Assembly: GCA_959018755.1 (NCBI GenBank)
Contig: CAUEMA010000003.1
Coordinates: 149,604 to 213,603, forward strand
Source: an uncultured Collinsella sp.
GTDB taxonomy: Bacteria > Actinomycetota > Coriobacteriia > Coriobacteriales > Coriobacteriaceae
Direction: 5' to 3'
Length of the DNA: 64,000 bases
The position numbers and the translations under genes are program-made. Below, one piece after another: positions 8,614 to 17,966 of the stretch. The notes under the pieces were generated by a model, which was not told the origin of the DNA, ran no database searches, and was given only the letters and a program-made list of their open reading frames with translations. Within the stretch, counting starts at the first letter, position 1. Every line of letters starts with the position of its first letter.

Positions 8614-10554
8614 CTAATTCTTATCGGAGGCTTCGGCCTCGGCGGACTGTTCGGCGGTTTTCTCGGAATCCGATTCGGAGGTCGAACTCTGGTCGGTGTT
8701 ATTGCGAATTGTTTGCGCGTCGATCACCTGACGGGTCTGCTCCTCGTCGATCTGATGGCGGTACTTGGAGATAGTGTCCTGCGCATCGTCGATGCTCGTC
8801 TGCTGAATACCCGCCTTCAGGCGATTTTGCGTGTCTTCGGGCAGGTCGGACAGCTCGATGGTGGTCGTGCTCTCGAGCCAGTGCAGCTTAAGGCCGAGCG
8901 GCTTGCCGGGAATGCCCCGGTAGACCGCGACGGTGTCCTTGTAGGTGCCCAGGTAGTACGAGCTGGTGATACCCGTGTAGGCCCAGATGGCTGCCGCCAG
9001 CACAAAAGCGATGCCCAAGACGGCGGCAATGGTGATGTTGCGGCGGCGGACGCGCTTTGCCTCGCGCATGACGCCATCGTCGACCAGGTCAACGACGACC
9101 ACGGTGACGTTGTCGTGCCCACCGGCGACCAGTGCCGCGTCAACAAGGTTGTCGACGCAAATCTGCGCGGTCGAGGACTGTGTGGCGATGTTTTCGATAT
9201 CGCTATCGGGAATCATGCTCGAAAGGCCGTCCGAGCACAGGATCAGGCGGTCGCCTTCCTCGACATGCAGGGTAAAGTGGTCGGCATACATGGCGGGATC
9301 CGAGCCCAGGGCGCGGGTGATGACCGAGCGGTTGGGGTGGACGCGCGCCTCGTCTGCCGTAATCTCGCCGGCGTCCACGAGCTCCTCCACATAGGAGTGG
9401 TCGCGGGTCACGCGGATGAGCGTGCCCTCGTGGAGCAGATAGGCGCGCGAGTCGCCCACGTGGGCGATAGCGAGCATGTCGTTTTCGATATAGGCGCAGG
9501 TTGCCGTGCAGCCCATACCGGGCTTGCCAAGCCCGTTGAGCGCGGCTTCGATCACCGCGGCGTTTGCCGCTTCGACGGCTGCCGCCAGTCGTGCGGCGTC
9601 GGCTGCCTGCGGCGCTGTCTTGGCAATGGTCTCGACGGCGATGGAGGAGGCTACCTCGCCGGCGGCATGGCCGCCCATGCCGTCGCATACGCAAAAGAGC
9701 GGCGATTGCACCAGATAGGAGTCTTCGTTATGCGGGCGCACGCAGCCGACATCGGAGCGGGCGCCCCACATGAGCTGCGTGGTCGTGCCGGCGTCGTAGG
9801 TCGAGTCGGTCTCGATGCGCTCGTCGGTCAGCGGCTCAAAACTCATGGTCGAGCCGGGGTCCTTAAGTTTGGCCTCCACGGCGGCAACGTCAATCTCGGC
9901 CGTATCGCCGGGCGAGACGGTGTCGGCATCGTTGCTCGGGTCGTCAACGTTAGGCGTGGTGGGCTCTTCGGTTGTGCGGTAGACAGGCTCGTCGTCTTGC
10001 GGGGCGACGGCTGCGGGCTCGGGCGTCGCGAAGTGCGCGGGCGTGCCGTGGGGCTGGGAGACATCCTCCGTCGTTGCTGCGGGCACGTCTTCGGCCACAG
10101 ACTGCATGGCCTCGGGTGCCGATGCGGCCGCGGGGGAGGGAGCCGCCGCGGACTCCGGTGCAGATGCGGGCTCGGGCGCTGCGGCGGGTACCGGCGCTAC
10201 GGGAAACACCGGTGCCGCGGGCTCGGGAGCCGCAAACACCGCGGAGCTCTCGGTAATCGCCGTGGCGACGGGTTCGGCAAAGTGAGCCGGTGCGGGCGTG
10301 TCTTGCGGGACCGCGGGCTGCTCGGCAGCGGCGTGCACACCGATGGGGGCGGTGCCGCCGTCAGCGTTGTCCTCGACATCCTCGTCGTCGGTCAATGTCG
10401 GATATTCTTGCGTCACATGCGAAAGAGGCAGGGAGAACACAGTGTCCTCGGGCTCCACGGGCGCAGGGCCCGCCGGGGCGGCATGAGCCGGCGCGGCTGC
10501 GGGGGCAGCCGACGTCTCGGGCATGTTTGCGGACTTGTTCTCCTCGTCGATCAT
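8614..10554 (-). CDS. pstP: PP2C-family Ser/Thr phosphatase with long N-terminal extension (PstP type)
   Basis: A 646-residue protein. Residues 1 to about 255 are a low-complexity Ala/Pro/Glu-rich extension. A complete PP2C domain follows, with NED at 276-278, DGMGG at 291-295, VGDSR at 366-370, SDG at 441-443 and GGHDN at 478-482, the expected metal-binding motifs. A transmembrane helix at about 506-527 and an acidic extracytoplasmic tail complete it. Its ATG overlaps the TGA of fhaB (ATGA). It should dephosphorylate the substrates of the two kinases of this cluster. The long N-terminal extension is unusual, since PstP proteins normally start at the phosphatase domain; it may be a docking or phosphorylation region. 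The domain call is certain, the symbol is by synteny. Confidence 0.92.
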   Translation of the reverse strand: MIDEENKSANMPETSAAPAAAPAHAAPAGPAPVEPEDTVFSLPLSHVTQEYPTLTDDEDVEDNADGGTAPIGVHAAAEQPAVPQDTPAPAHFAEPVATAITESSAVFAAPEPAAPVFPVAPVPAAAPEPASAPESAAAPSPAAASAPEAMQSVAEDVPAATTEDVSQPHGTPAHFATPEPAAVAPQDDEPVYRTTEEPTTPNVDDPSNDADTVSPGDTAEIDVAAVEAKLKDPGSTMSFEPLTDERIETDSTYDAGTTTQLMWGARSDVGCVRPHNEDSYLVQSPLFCVCDGMGGHAAGEVASSIAVETIAKTAPQAADAARLAAAVEAANAAVIEAALNGLGKPGMGCTATCAYIENDMLAIAHVGDSRAYLLHEGTLIRVTRDHSYVEELVDAGEITADEARVHPNRSVITRALGSDPAMYADHFTLHVEEGDRLILCSDGLSSMIPDSDIENIATQSSTAQICVDNLVDAALVAGGHDNVTVVVVDLVDDGVMREAKRVRRRNITIAAVLGIAFVLAAAIWAYTGITSSYYLGTYKDTVAVYRGIPGKPLGLKLHWLESTTTIELSDLPEDTQNRLKAGIQQTSIDDAQDTISKYRHQIDEEQTRQVIDAQTIRNNTDQSSTSESDSEKTAEQSAEAEASDKN

Positions 10555-10967
10555 CGACGGTTCACCTTCATGACCACGTCGCCAATCTGGACTTCGTCGC
10601 CCTCACGCAGCGTCGCGGGCTCCACGAGCTGGCGGCCGTTGACGAGCGTGCCGTTAAGCGAGTTGAGGTCCTCGATGATGAGCGCCGGGCCCTGCAGCGA
10701 AAAGCGCGCATGCGAGGCCGAGACGAACGGTTCGTTGATGCAGATGTCCGAAGATGGCGAGCGACCGACGATGACGGGGCCGAGCATGTCTACGTGGATG
10801 CCGCGGATACCGCGCGGACCCTTGTCCACATCAATCGTCCAGATAGCCGAGTCGCGGCGCTGCCCGCGCACAAGTCCCACGCCGGTCTTCATGACGGCGA
10901 ACAGGAAGATATAGAGCAGGGCGACCAAGACGATGCGGCCTGCAAAAAGGACGATATCGATGTTCAT
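10551..10967 (-). CDS. fhaB: Membrane-anchored FHA domain protein (FhaB/FipA type)
   Basis: A 138-residue protein with one N-terminal membrane helix (about 5-27) and a C-terminal FHA domain (about 60-138). Phosphothreonine-binding residues are visible: Gly-Arg-Ser at 68-70, SxSH at 83-86 and Asn-Gly at 105-106. FHA domains read phosphothreonines laid down by Ser/Thr kinases. Length and layout match actinobacterial FhaB, which couples kinase signalling to the divisome. The stop overlaps the phosphatase start by four bases, and fhaA ends six bases upstream, so the genes are co-translated. Confidence 0.9.
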   Translation of the reverse strand: MNIDIVLFAGRIVLVALLYIFLFAVMKTGVGLVRGQRRDSAIWTIDVDKGPRGIRGIHVDMLGPVIVGRSPSSDICINEPFVSASHARFSLQGPALIIEDLNSLNGTLVNGRQLVEPATLREGDEVQIGDVVMKVNRR

Positions 10968-10973
10968 AAGCGA

Positions 10974-11987
10974 CTATTCCCTAAATTCAAAGGTACTCAG
11001 GCCAAACGTCAGCAGATCGCCGTTGCGCAGTGGGCAGCGCGTAATGCGGCGGTTGTTGACGAGCGTGCCGTTGGTGGAATTGAGGTCCTCGATCGACCAA
11101 TCCGAGCCCGTAAAGGTGAGCTGGGCGTGGCGGCGCGACACGTTGGGGTCGCGCAGGGCAATGTCGGAAACTGAGCGCTCGCGACCGATGGTCACCTGTG
11201 CGGAGGTGATGCTATGGCTCTCGCCGCTCACGACGTCGACGAGCTGGGCGAGCGGGCGCTGCGGGGCGTGAGTGCTCGCCATGTTGGAGGCGATGCCGGC
11301 TGCGGCGCCTAGGCCCACGGCGGCACCGGTCGCGGCGGCTCCGCCCATGCCGGCAAGCGCGTCGCGCGAGACGGTCTGCGGCACCGGGATGGGTGCTGCG
11401 GCGGGGTCGGGGACGCTAGGCGCGAAGGGGTCTGCCACGGCAAGCGGGTCGGGAGCGGCGGCGCGAGGCGTCGGCTGTTGCTGGGGCATGGCGGCGGGGC
11501 GCTGCTGCTGCGGGGCAGCAAACTGCTGCTGGCCGGCGCGCGGGGCGCTGGCGGCACGGCTTGCCGCGGAGTTGTTCTGGCCCAGGCCGTTTTGATAGGC
11601 GCGCTCTTCTTCGTACAAGCGGCCGAGCGTGGGGGCATCGACGTTCTCGGCAAAGACCGAGAACTTGCCGGCGCGCAGCTGCGGATCGATCATAAAGCGC
11701 ACGAGGGGCTCGCCGACAAAGACATAGCGGCGCTTTTCGGCCTGCGCCTTCACAAACTCGCGGACCTCGCGCGAAAGCTCGGGGTAGAACGGGGCGAGCA
11801 TGGGATCGTCGTCGGCGGCGATAAGGATGGTATAGAGTGCCGGCGCCGTGTTGACGCCGTTAATCACCAGAGTCTGATCCTCCATGTCGCGAGCGGCCTG
11901 CTTAGCAAGCTTCTTAAAGGAGAACGGGGCACGGGTGGCACCGAAGATGCCGGCCACGTGGTCCTCGAAGATGTTCAGGAAGTTCAC
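10974..11987 (-). CDS. fhaA: FhaA-type protein: DUF3662 domain plus FHA domain
   Basis: A 337-residue cytosolic protein. Residues 1 to about 130 match the FhaA N-terminal (DUF3662) domain, then comes a flexible Gln/Pro/Ala-rich linker with runs of glutamine (about 150-235), then an FHA domain (about 250-337) with IGRERS, SRRH and NSTNG motifs. In mycobacteria FhaA binds phosphorylated membrane partners such as MviN and regulates peptidoglycan synthesis. The start is a GTG overlapping the stop of the upstream kinase gene. It lies second in a six-gene cluster for envelope phosphosignalling. Confidence 0.9.
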   Translation of the reverse strand: MNFLNIFEDHVAGIFGATRAPFSFKKLAKQAARDMEDQTLVINGVNTAPALYTILIAADDDPMLAPFYPELSREVREFVKAQAEKRRYVFVGEPLVRFMIDPQLRAGKFSVFAENVDAPTLGRLYEEERAYQNGLGQNNSAASRAASAPRAGQQQFAAPQQQRPAAMPQQQPTPRAAAPDPLAVADPFAPSVPDPAAAPIPVPQTVSRDALAGMGGAAATGAAVGLGAAAGIASNMASTHAPQRPLAQLVDVVSGESHSITSAQVTIGRERSVSDIALRDPNVSRRHAQLTFTGSDWSIEDLNSTNGTLVNNRRITRCPLRNGDLLTFGLSTFEFRE

Positions 11988-13837
11988 GAAAGATCACTCT
12001 CCGTATAGGTTCTTTGGTATCCGAGCAAATATAGGCATATCCCAACGATTATAGAGGATAGGGTTCCCGCAACCGCCGCCTTGGCGACGACCGCGGCTGC
12101 AAGGCTGGCAATTTCCATATGGTGTGCAAGACAGGACGCCGCTGCGCAGCCGATGCCGGTGACAGCGATGGCGGCGATTGCGGCAAGGTTTGAGCCCTGA
12201 TCGGCACGCTTGGCATGGGCATTGAGCAGCGCAGATGACGCCGCGGCAGTTGCCGCGACCAGCACAAAGGCAGCCCAAAGGAGCGGGTCTCCCAGCGCTG
12301 CGGCAACGTTACCGAGCCCCAGCACGCCTCCGGCTGAAAGCGCGACCGTGGCCAGACGGGCAAAAAGCGCGCCCATGCCCGTTGCCGCGGCGGCGCTTGC
12401 CGGGCCGAGCCAAAATGACGCGACGCCGGCGGCGACCCCAGCTGCCAGGAAGGTATTGCCGGTCAGACAGCCAAGCGCGAGTGCACAGGTGAGCGCGGCG
12501 CTCGCGGCAGCCTCGGTACGACCCCAGGCGATCCACCAACCGGACATGGCGGCGGCAAAGATCACCGCGACGGGCAGCATCGACAGGATGCCCTGTGCCT
12601 GCATGGTGGCGTTGGCCATGAGCACCAAAAAGCCCACAGCCGAGATGGCCGAGCCGATCTGGGGGGCCAGGCCAGCCGCCGCTCCGATCGCGATAGCCGC
12701 AATGACCAGGCCGGGAAGCGCCGCGACCCCGGCCGTTTGCATCAACAAAAAGCTAAAGGTGCCGCACGTTAGCGCCGAGATAGTGCGCATGGTGTAGTCG
12801 CGCGCATGGCTCCAGCGCGTGCCCGCCCAGCCGAGTGCGGGGTCGACCTCGATGGCGTCGTCCTCGTAGTGCGACGGCTCGATATCGTCGAGCTCCTGCT
12901 CGTCATCCGAAAGCTCGCCAACCATTTGCTCCAGGCTGCGACGGCCTTCGCGCACGCTGCCCAGACCGGCAAGGAGCTGGTCGCAAAATGCCTCGATGCT
13001 GTTGGGGCGGTCCTGCGGCATGGGGGAGAGCGCGCTCATGAGCGCGGCCTCGGCTCCCGGGGGGAAGTGTGGTATCAGCTCGCTGGGATAGGTGGCGCCG
13101 CCGATGATGCGGTCGAGCGAGTCGGCGGGCGTAGCCGCCATAAAGGGGGCGCTGCCGCACAGGCTCTCGTAGATCACACAGGCGAGGGCAAAGACATCGG
13201 CGCGCTCATCGACCGTGCCGGTCTCGATATCGAGCTGCTCGGGCGGCATGTAGCCGATGGTGCCGCCGCGCGAGCCGCCAAAGCCACCGGCGGACGACAG
13301 CCGCGCCATGCCAAAGTCGGTGAGCTTTACATTGCCCGAGTGGTCGATGAGCACGTTGGCGGGCTTAATGTCCAGGTGGAGTACGCCATTACTATGGGCG
13401 AAGGTGAGCGCCTGGCCCAGGGCATCGGCAATGGCCGCGGCCTCGTCAAAGGTAAGTGAGTGGCCGTCCACGCGATGCAAAAATTCGGCCAGCGACATGC
13501 CATCGACATATTCCATAACCAGGTAGGCATAGGCTGTGTCGTGCGTAAAGTCGATGACCTGCACGATATTGGGATGTTGAAGCATGGCGGCGGTGTGCGC
13601 CTCGCGCAGGACATCCATGATGTCGCTGGCGGGCATGCCGGCACCGTTGATAAGGGGGATACGCTTAATGGCGACGCGGCGGCGCAGGTGCGTGTCGCGG
13701 CAGATCTCGATGGAGCCAAAACCGCCGGTCGCAAGTGTCTCGAGCGGCTGGTACCGCTTGAGCAGCTCGCGAGAGCTGGTGCCCTCCAAAGGAACGTCCG
13801 GCGAGAACCGGGCGGTATGTTGCGAGAAAAGCGGCAT
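11984..13837 (-). CDS. Ser/Thr protein kinase with polytopic membrane C-terminus
   Basis: A 617-residue protein, first gene of the envelope-signalling operon. The N-terminal kinase domain has ATGGFGSIE (glycine loop), Lys58, HLDIKPAN with HLD at 154-156 and DFG at 174-176. The Arg of HRD is replaced by Leu, a non-RD kinase. An acidic stretch with EDD runs follows (about 310-335), then roughly eight to ten hydrophobic segments (about 350-605) made mainly of Ala, Gly and Val. It has no PASTA repeats, so it should sense something through its membrane part. It takes the place PknA has in other Actinobacteria. I chose the ATG at 13837 with AGGG upstream; a TTG two codons earlier is possible. Confidence 0.88.
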   Translation of the reverse strand: MPLFSQHTARFSPDVPLEGTSSRELLKRYQPLETLATGGFGSIEICRDTHLRRRVAIKRIPLINGAGMPASDIMDVLREAHTAAMLQHPNIVQVIDFTHDTAYAYLVMEYVDGMSLAEFLHRVDGHSLTFDEAAAIADALGQALTFAHSNGVLHLDIKPANVLIDHSGNVKLTDFGMARLSSAGGFGGSRGGTIGYMPPEQLDIETGTVDERADVFALACVIYESLCGSAPFMAATPADSLDRIIGGATYPSELIPHFPPGAEAALMSALSPMPQDRPNSIEAFCDQLLAGLGSVREGRRSLEQMVGELSDDEQELDDIEPSHYEDDAIEVDPALGWAGTRWSHARDYTMRTISALTCGTFSFLLMQTAGVAALPGLVIAAIAIGAAAGLAPQIGSAISAVGFLVLMANATMQAQGILSMLPVAVIFAAAMSGWWIAWGRTEAAASAALTCALALGCLTGNTFLAAGVAAGVASFWLGPASAAAATGMGALFARLATVALSAGGVLGLGNVAAALGDPLLWAAFVLVAATAAASSALLNAHAKRADQGSNLAAIAAIAVTGIGCAAASCLAHHMEIASLAAAVVAKAAVAGTLSSIIVGICLYLLGYQRTYTESDLS

Positions 13838-13981
13838 GGCCAACCCTCGTGCGTTTAAAGTTCGTTTGCGAGCGGCGGGCGCGGAGCCGAGCCGTTCGCG
13901 GTGGCATAGATGCTGCTAGTGTAGCACGCTCGGGCGGATGGCGAGGATAAGGGGATGCGAGGCTGCCTGTCTGGCTTGCCC
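13838..13981 (-). promoter_or_regulatory. Likely promoter region of the kinase/FHA/RodA-PBP operon
   Basis: The 144-base gap upstream of the first kinase contains, on the minus strand, TGCTACACT, a good extended -10 element, about 75 bases before the start codon. No convincing -35 is seen, as expected for an extended -10 promoter. Five genes downstream have gaps of at most 17 bases or overlap, so this is the probable main promoter; a 132-base gap before pknB leaves room for another. Confidence 0.4.
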
Positions 13982-14698
13982 TTAGCGCTTCTTCTTGTTC
14001 TTCTTCTGCTTGCGCTGCTTGCCCTTGGTCTCCTGGGGCTTGTCGCCCTGTTTGGCCTCGGCGGCGGCCTTCTCGGCCTTCATTTTCTTCTTCTTGGTCT
14101 CGATGCGGAGTTTTTTGTTGATACGGGCCTTGAGGAAGGAGCCAAACTGTTCGGCATCGCCACGGACGAAGGTGTCCTTGGGGATCGTCACGCCCTGGTC
14201 GGCGAACATGGCCACAAAGATGCGCTCGCCGTCGAGTACGTGGTCGAGCTTGTCAAACGGGAAGAACTGCGACTTGCCGCTCTTGCCCCAAACCATCAGG
14301 CCGTCCTCGTTGGCGGCGACGCGGCGATAGCGGCCACCCATGGACTCGTCGGCCTCGACGGCGTCGATAAAGTCGCGGGCTAGCGTGTGGTGCAGGTTCT
14401 TGCTCCACCAGGCCAAAAAGGCGCCGAACACGATCAGCACGACGCCGAACTTGATCCAGCTGCCGCCGGCCACCAACATGCCGACGCCGATGAGCGCGGC
14501 AATCGCGGCGGCGACGTACAGGGAGCCACGGCGCCTGGGCGAGGCGACCAGGCGCGCAAAGTCGGTGACCAGGTCGTTTTCGTACTGGTACTCGTTGAGG
14601 TACAGGATGCCGTCGTCGGCCGCGGCCTGCTCCTCGAGCGCGACCTCGACCTGGTCGGCTGCTTCGGAGGGAACGAGGTTGCTCTCTGCGTCTGCCAT
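13982..14698 (-). CDS. Membrane protein with YcxB-like C-terminal domain
   Basis: A 238-residue protein with an acidic N-terminus, two closely spaced hydrophobic segments (about 60-95) and a cytosolic domain resembling YcxB-like proteins, built around a phrase ending FFPFDKLDHV and FGSFLKARI. The tail (about 200-238) is extremely basic, with many KKK/KKNK blocks, and may touch nucleic acid or acidic lipids. AGGAG lies nine bases before the ATG. It is divergent from dnaX across a 115-bp gap. The biochemical role of YcxB-like proteins is not known to me. Confidence 0.65.
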   Translation of the reverse strand: MADAESNLVPSEAADQVEVALEEQAAADDGILYLNEYQYENDLVTDFARLVASPRRRGSLYVAAAIAALIGVGMLVAGGSWIKFGVVLIVFGAFLAWWSKNLHHTLARDFIDAVEADESMGGRYRRVAANEDGLMVWGKSGKSQFFPFDKLDHVLDGERIFVAMFADQGVTIPKDTFVRGDAEQFGSFLKARINKKLRIETKKKKMKAEKAAAEAKQGDKPQETKGKQRKQKKNKKKR

Positions 14699-14813
14699 GC
14701 TCTTTAGACTCCTATCGCGGCGGGCTCGCCGTACGGGTTATTATGAATGCAGTATGCCGTGCGACCGCATGGCCGTCGCGGCAACAAATCTCAGTATACC
14801 CGGGGGAGCACCC

Positions 14814-17294
14814 ATGGAATCGTTGTACCGAAAGTATCGCCCGCTCACCTTTGACTCCGTGGTGGGCCAGCAGCATATCGTCTCGACGCTCGAGCACGCC
14901 ATCACCGAGGGGCGCCTGTCCCACGCGTACCTGTTCTGCGGACCGCGCGGCACGGGCAAGACCACCATGGCGCGCATTCTGGCCAAGGCGCTGCTGTGCC
15001 GCAATGCCGAGGCGGCGCGCGCCGAGGGTGCAAGCGGCTGCATGCCCGACGGTACTTGCGAGGAGTGCGAGCTCATTGCCGAGGGTAACCACCCCGATGT
15101 CTACGAGCTCGATGCCGCCTCCCGCACGGGCGTGGACAATGTGCGCGAGGAGATCATCAACTCCGTCAACTTTGCCCCGGTGCGCGGCAAGTACAAGATC
15201 TATATCATCGACGAGGTCCACATGCTCACGACGGCGGCGTTCAACGCGCTGCTCAAGACGCTTGAGGAGCCGCCGGCGCACGTGATCTTTGTGCTGTGCA
15301 CCACCGACCCGCAAAAGATTCTGGAGACCATCCTCTCGCGCTGCCAGCGCTTCGATTTCCACCGTATCGGCAACGAGGATATCGAGCATCGCCTGGCATA
15401 CGTGTGCGAGCAGGAGGGCTTCGATTACGACGACGAGGCGCTGGCTATCGTGGCGCGCCATGCAAAGGGCGGCATGCGCGACGCGTTGTCCACGCTGGAG
15501 CAGCTGAGCGTCTTTGGCAACGGTTCTGTGCATGCGGACGACGCCCGCTCGCTTTTAGGCGAGGTTTCGGACCAGATTCTGGGCGAGTTTTCCCGCGCCA
15601 TTGCCGATCGCGATGTTGCCGAGCTGTATGGGCTTATTCGCGCGCAGGTCGAGGAAGGTAACGATCTGCTGGAACTGACGCGCGACCTGGTGGCGCACGT
15701 GCGCGACGTGTATGTTGCCTGCGTTGCCGGTGCCCGTGCCGAGTTGTTTGAGGGCGGCTCCGAGCAGGCCGAGGCGCTTGCTGCCGAGGCCGCTGCCTTT
15801 GGCGAGCATCCTGCCGACCGCCTGGCTCGTGTGCTGACAGTGCTCGACGATGCCGCACTGGAGATGAGGGGCGCGAGCGACGTGCGCCTGGTGCTCGAGA
15901 TTGCCTGCACGCGTCTGGCTCGTCCCGAGGCTGATTTAACGATTGAGGCATTGGCCGAGCGCGTGGCACGCCTGGAGGCCATGGTTGCCAACGCCGCCGT
16001 GCCGGCGAGCGTGGCTGCTGCTCAGGCCGCCGCGCCTGCAGCATCCGTACCCGCTGCTGCCCAACAGCCGACGCTCATTTCGGGCGCCCGCGCTGCCGCC
16101 CCGGCGGCATCCGCTGCCCCCGCTGTTACGTCCGCGCGCCAGGGCGGTATGCCTTGGGACCGTGGTGCTGCCGCTCCGACGGCTCAGCCTGCGCCCCGTT
16201 CTGCGTCCATGTCAGCTTCCAAGCCTGCAGCGCCTGCACCTCAGCCTGCGCCGGCTCCGACGCCTCAGCCCGTTGCGGCCCCCGCGCCTGCCACCGCTCC
16301 GGCACCTAAGCCCCAGTCCAACAACGCCGCCCAGGTTGCCGCCGCCGGTGCCGCCGAGACGCCCGCGGTCGAGGATGCCGGAGAGCTGCAGCGCAAATGG
16401 GCCGAGGTTGTCGAGCGTGTCAAGGCGCGTCAGGCTTCCTACGCAGGGCTTTTGCTCAACGCCCGCGCCACGGCCGACGACGGCTCCAAGCTCACGGTCT
16501 CGTTCCCCGCGGGTTCGACTTTTGCCATTAAGATGCTCGGTCGCGCTGATACGCAGTCGGTGGTCCTACCGACGGTCTGCGCGGTCTTCGGTCGTCGTAC
16601 CGTCGACTATGTCCTGGATGGGGGTGGCACGCCGGCTCCTCAACATGAGGAGCATTCTCCATCTGCACGGGCTGCGGCATCTGCGGACCCGCAACCCGTG
16701 TCCTCGGCGGCCCCTGTATCCTCGAGCGCCAGCGCGCCGCAGCAGCAAGCGGCACCGGTAACGGCATCGACCCCGTTGGCGCCTAAGCCCGCGGCGCCCA
16801 AACCGGCTGCTCCGACACCCGCGCCCAAGCCCGTCTCGCCCGCGCCCAAGTCGTCTGACCTGGGCAAAGCCCCCTGGCTACGCTCCGACAACCCCGCCGG
16901 TGCTCCTGCCACGGGTAAGCTCCCGACCGAGCCCGCACCCCGTGCGCCCGAGCGCTCGGCTGCCCCCAAGGCTCAGCCTGTCGCGCAGTCCGCGCCGTGG
17001 GAATCCGAGCAGGTGCCCTACGACGACGCCATGGTCGGCGGCTTTGCCGGCGATGCGAGCGGGGACGATCTTCCTCCGTTCGACGTGCCTGCCGCGGCGT
17101 CCGCGCCCAGGCCCGCTGCGGCTGCCGCCAAAGAGGAGGACGCTCCTGCAGCTCCCCGGGAGTCCAACCCCGGCGCGGGCAGCCCCTTCGGCCACCAGGG
17201 CGCAGCCCCGAGCATCCCGCAGACCGAGGACGAGGCCAAAGACCTCATCCGCAGCGTCTTCGGGCAGGCCACCATCTTCAAACCGGTGGAGTAA
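14814..17294 (+). CDS. dnaX: DNA polymerase III subunits gamma/tau
   Basis: The clamp-loader ATPase, 826 residues. Walker A GPRGTGKTT is at 43-51, a zinc site is formed by Cys62, Cys76, Cys82 and Cys85, DEVH is at 133-136 and the sensor SRC is at 175-177. After the AAA+ and collar domains (to about 375) comes a very long Ala/Pro-rich region interrupted by a conserved folded block (about 520-605) that resembles the DnaX domain contacting the polymerase. The frame is open further upstream, but the ATG at 14814 has GGGGGAG just before it and begins with the conserved MESLYRKYRP. It heads a dnaX-ybaB-recR group, a common bacterial order, although here a small opposite-strand gene separates the first two. 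Confidence 0.95.
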   Translation: MESLYRKYRPLTFDSVVGQQHIVSTLEHAITEGRLSHAYLFCGPRGTGKTTMARILAKALLCRNAEAARAEGASGCMPDGTCEECELIAEGNHPDVYELDAASRTGVDNVREEIINSVNFAPVRGKYKIYIIDEVHMLTTAAFNALLKTLEEPPAHVIFVLCTTDPQKILETILSRCQRFDFHRIGNEDIEHRLAYVCEQEGFDYDDEALAIVARHAKGGMRDALSTLEQLSVFGNGSVHADDARSLLGEVSDQILGEFSRAIADRDVAELYGLIRAQVEEGNDLLELTRDLVAHVRDVYVACVAGARAELFEGGSEQAEALAAEAAAFGEHPADRLARVLTVLDDAALEMRGASDVRLVLEIACTRLARPEADLTIEALAERVARLEAMVANAAVPASVAAAQAAAPAASVPAAAQQPTLISGARAAAPAASAAPAVTSARQGGMPWDRGAAAPTAQPAPRSASMSASKPAAPAPQPAPAPTPQPVAAPAPATAPAPKPQSNNAAQVAAAGAAETPAVEDAGELQRKWAEVVERVKARQASYAGLLLNARATADDGSKLTVSFPAGSTFAIKMLGRADTQSVVLPTVCAVFGRRTVDYVLDGGGTPAPQHEEHSPSARAAASADPQPVSSAAPVSSSASAPQQQAAPVTASTPLAPKPAAPKPAAPTPAPKPVSPAPKSSDLGKAPWLRSDNPAGAPATGKLPTEPAPRAPERSAAPKAQPVAQSAPWESEQVPYDDAMVGGFAGDASGDDLPPFDVPAAASAPRPAAAAAKEEDAPAAPRESNPGAGSPFGHQGAAPSIPQTEDEAKDLIRSVFGQATIFKPVE

Positions 17295-17315
17295 CCGTGC
17301 GGGCGGGTATGCTGC

Positions 17316-17789
17316 TCAAGAAGAGGTCTCTTTGTCCGGGCGCATCTGTATTTCGGACATGTGCAACGTGGTGCCGCGTATATCGCATTCGAGCAGACAA
17401 GTGCATGACGGTCGGCCTAGGATGCTGAGGTCGATACGATACGTCGCATGGCTGTCCGTGTATTCGACTTGCTCGGCGTTGACGGTTGCTCCGATTGTCG
17501 ATAAAGAGCCCGGTTCGGCATCGACAATCTTGAAGTCCTTTATCTTGACCTTGAACTCTTGGTAGAGGGACGGGCTGTTGTAGTAAACGGTTCGGGTTCC
17601 GTCGGTGCACTCATCGGTCGCTTCCCATTTGACGGTGGGCTGGTCCGAGTTGGCTATCAGCAGTTCTGCTCCAAAGGCTATAGCATGGGTGATGACAACC
17701 AGCAATGCCCAGCCGACAAAGAGATAGAGAACCACATATGCGACGGGGTGTTTTGAGCGGATGTTTTGGAGCGCGTCGGGGACATTCAT
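17316..17789 (-). CDS. Small membrane-anchored protein of unknown function
   Basis: A 157-residue protein with one N-terminal hydrophobic helix (about 18-45) and an extracytoplasmic domain of about 110 residues that contains four Cys residues, two of them in the phrase SCTCLLEC. GGAGGTG lies seven to eight bases upstream of the ATG, so translation is likely. It is convergent with dnaX, 21 bp between stops, and separates dnaX from ybaB. I do not recognise the domain; cysteine content and topology suggest a disulfide-stabilised surface domain. Confidence 0.6.
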   Translation of the reverse strand: MNVPDALQNIRSKHPVAYVVLYLFVGWALLVVITHAIAFGAELLIANSDQPTVKWEATDECTDGTRTVYYNSPSLYQEFKVKIKDFKIVDAEPGSLSTIGATVNAEQVEYTDSHATYRIDLSILGRPSCTCLLECDIRGTTLHMSEIQMRPDKETSS

Positions 17790-17931
17790 GGGGCACCTCC
17801 AAATTGCTATCTATGACAATCAAATTATACCCTGCCGCCATGTGCGCCGCCTCGAGCAGCGGTTCGGCATTTAGCTATTTAGTGGCGCACATGAAATGCC
17901 GGATTCGGCTCTACTAGATTGAGTGTGCGAT

Positions 17932-17966
17932 ATTATGCAACCTTGCATAATTCGACCTTGCATAAT
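17932..17966. promoter_or_regulatory. Palindromic ATTATGCAA-CC-TTGCATAAT plus third half site
   Basis: A perfect nine-base inverted repeat (17932-17940 and 17943-17951) with a two-base centre is followed by a third TTGCATAAT at 17958-17966. It lies about 160 bp upstream of ybaB. The same nine-mer occurs near 34168 and inside a palindrome at 46053. It looks like an operator array; no regulator is known. Confidence 0.45.

Noticed and set aside
8248..10914. Plus-strand 888-residue frame over the RodA-PBP and PstP genes
   Set aside because: It is a shadow: Arg/Gly-rich with no domain, while both minus-strand genes have complete catalytic motifs.
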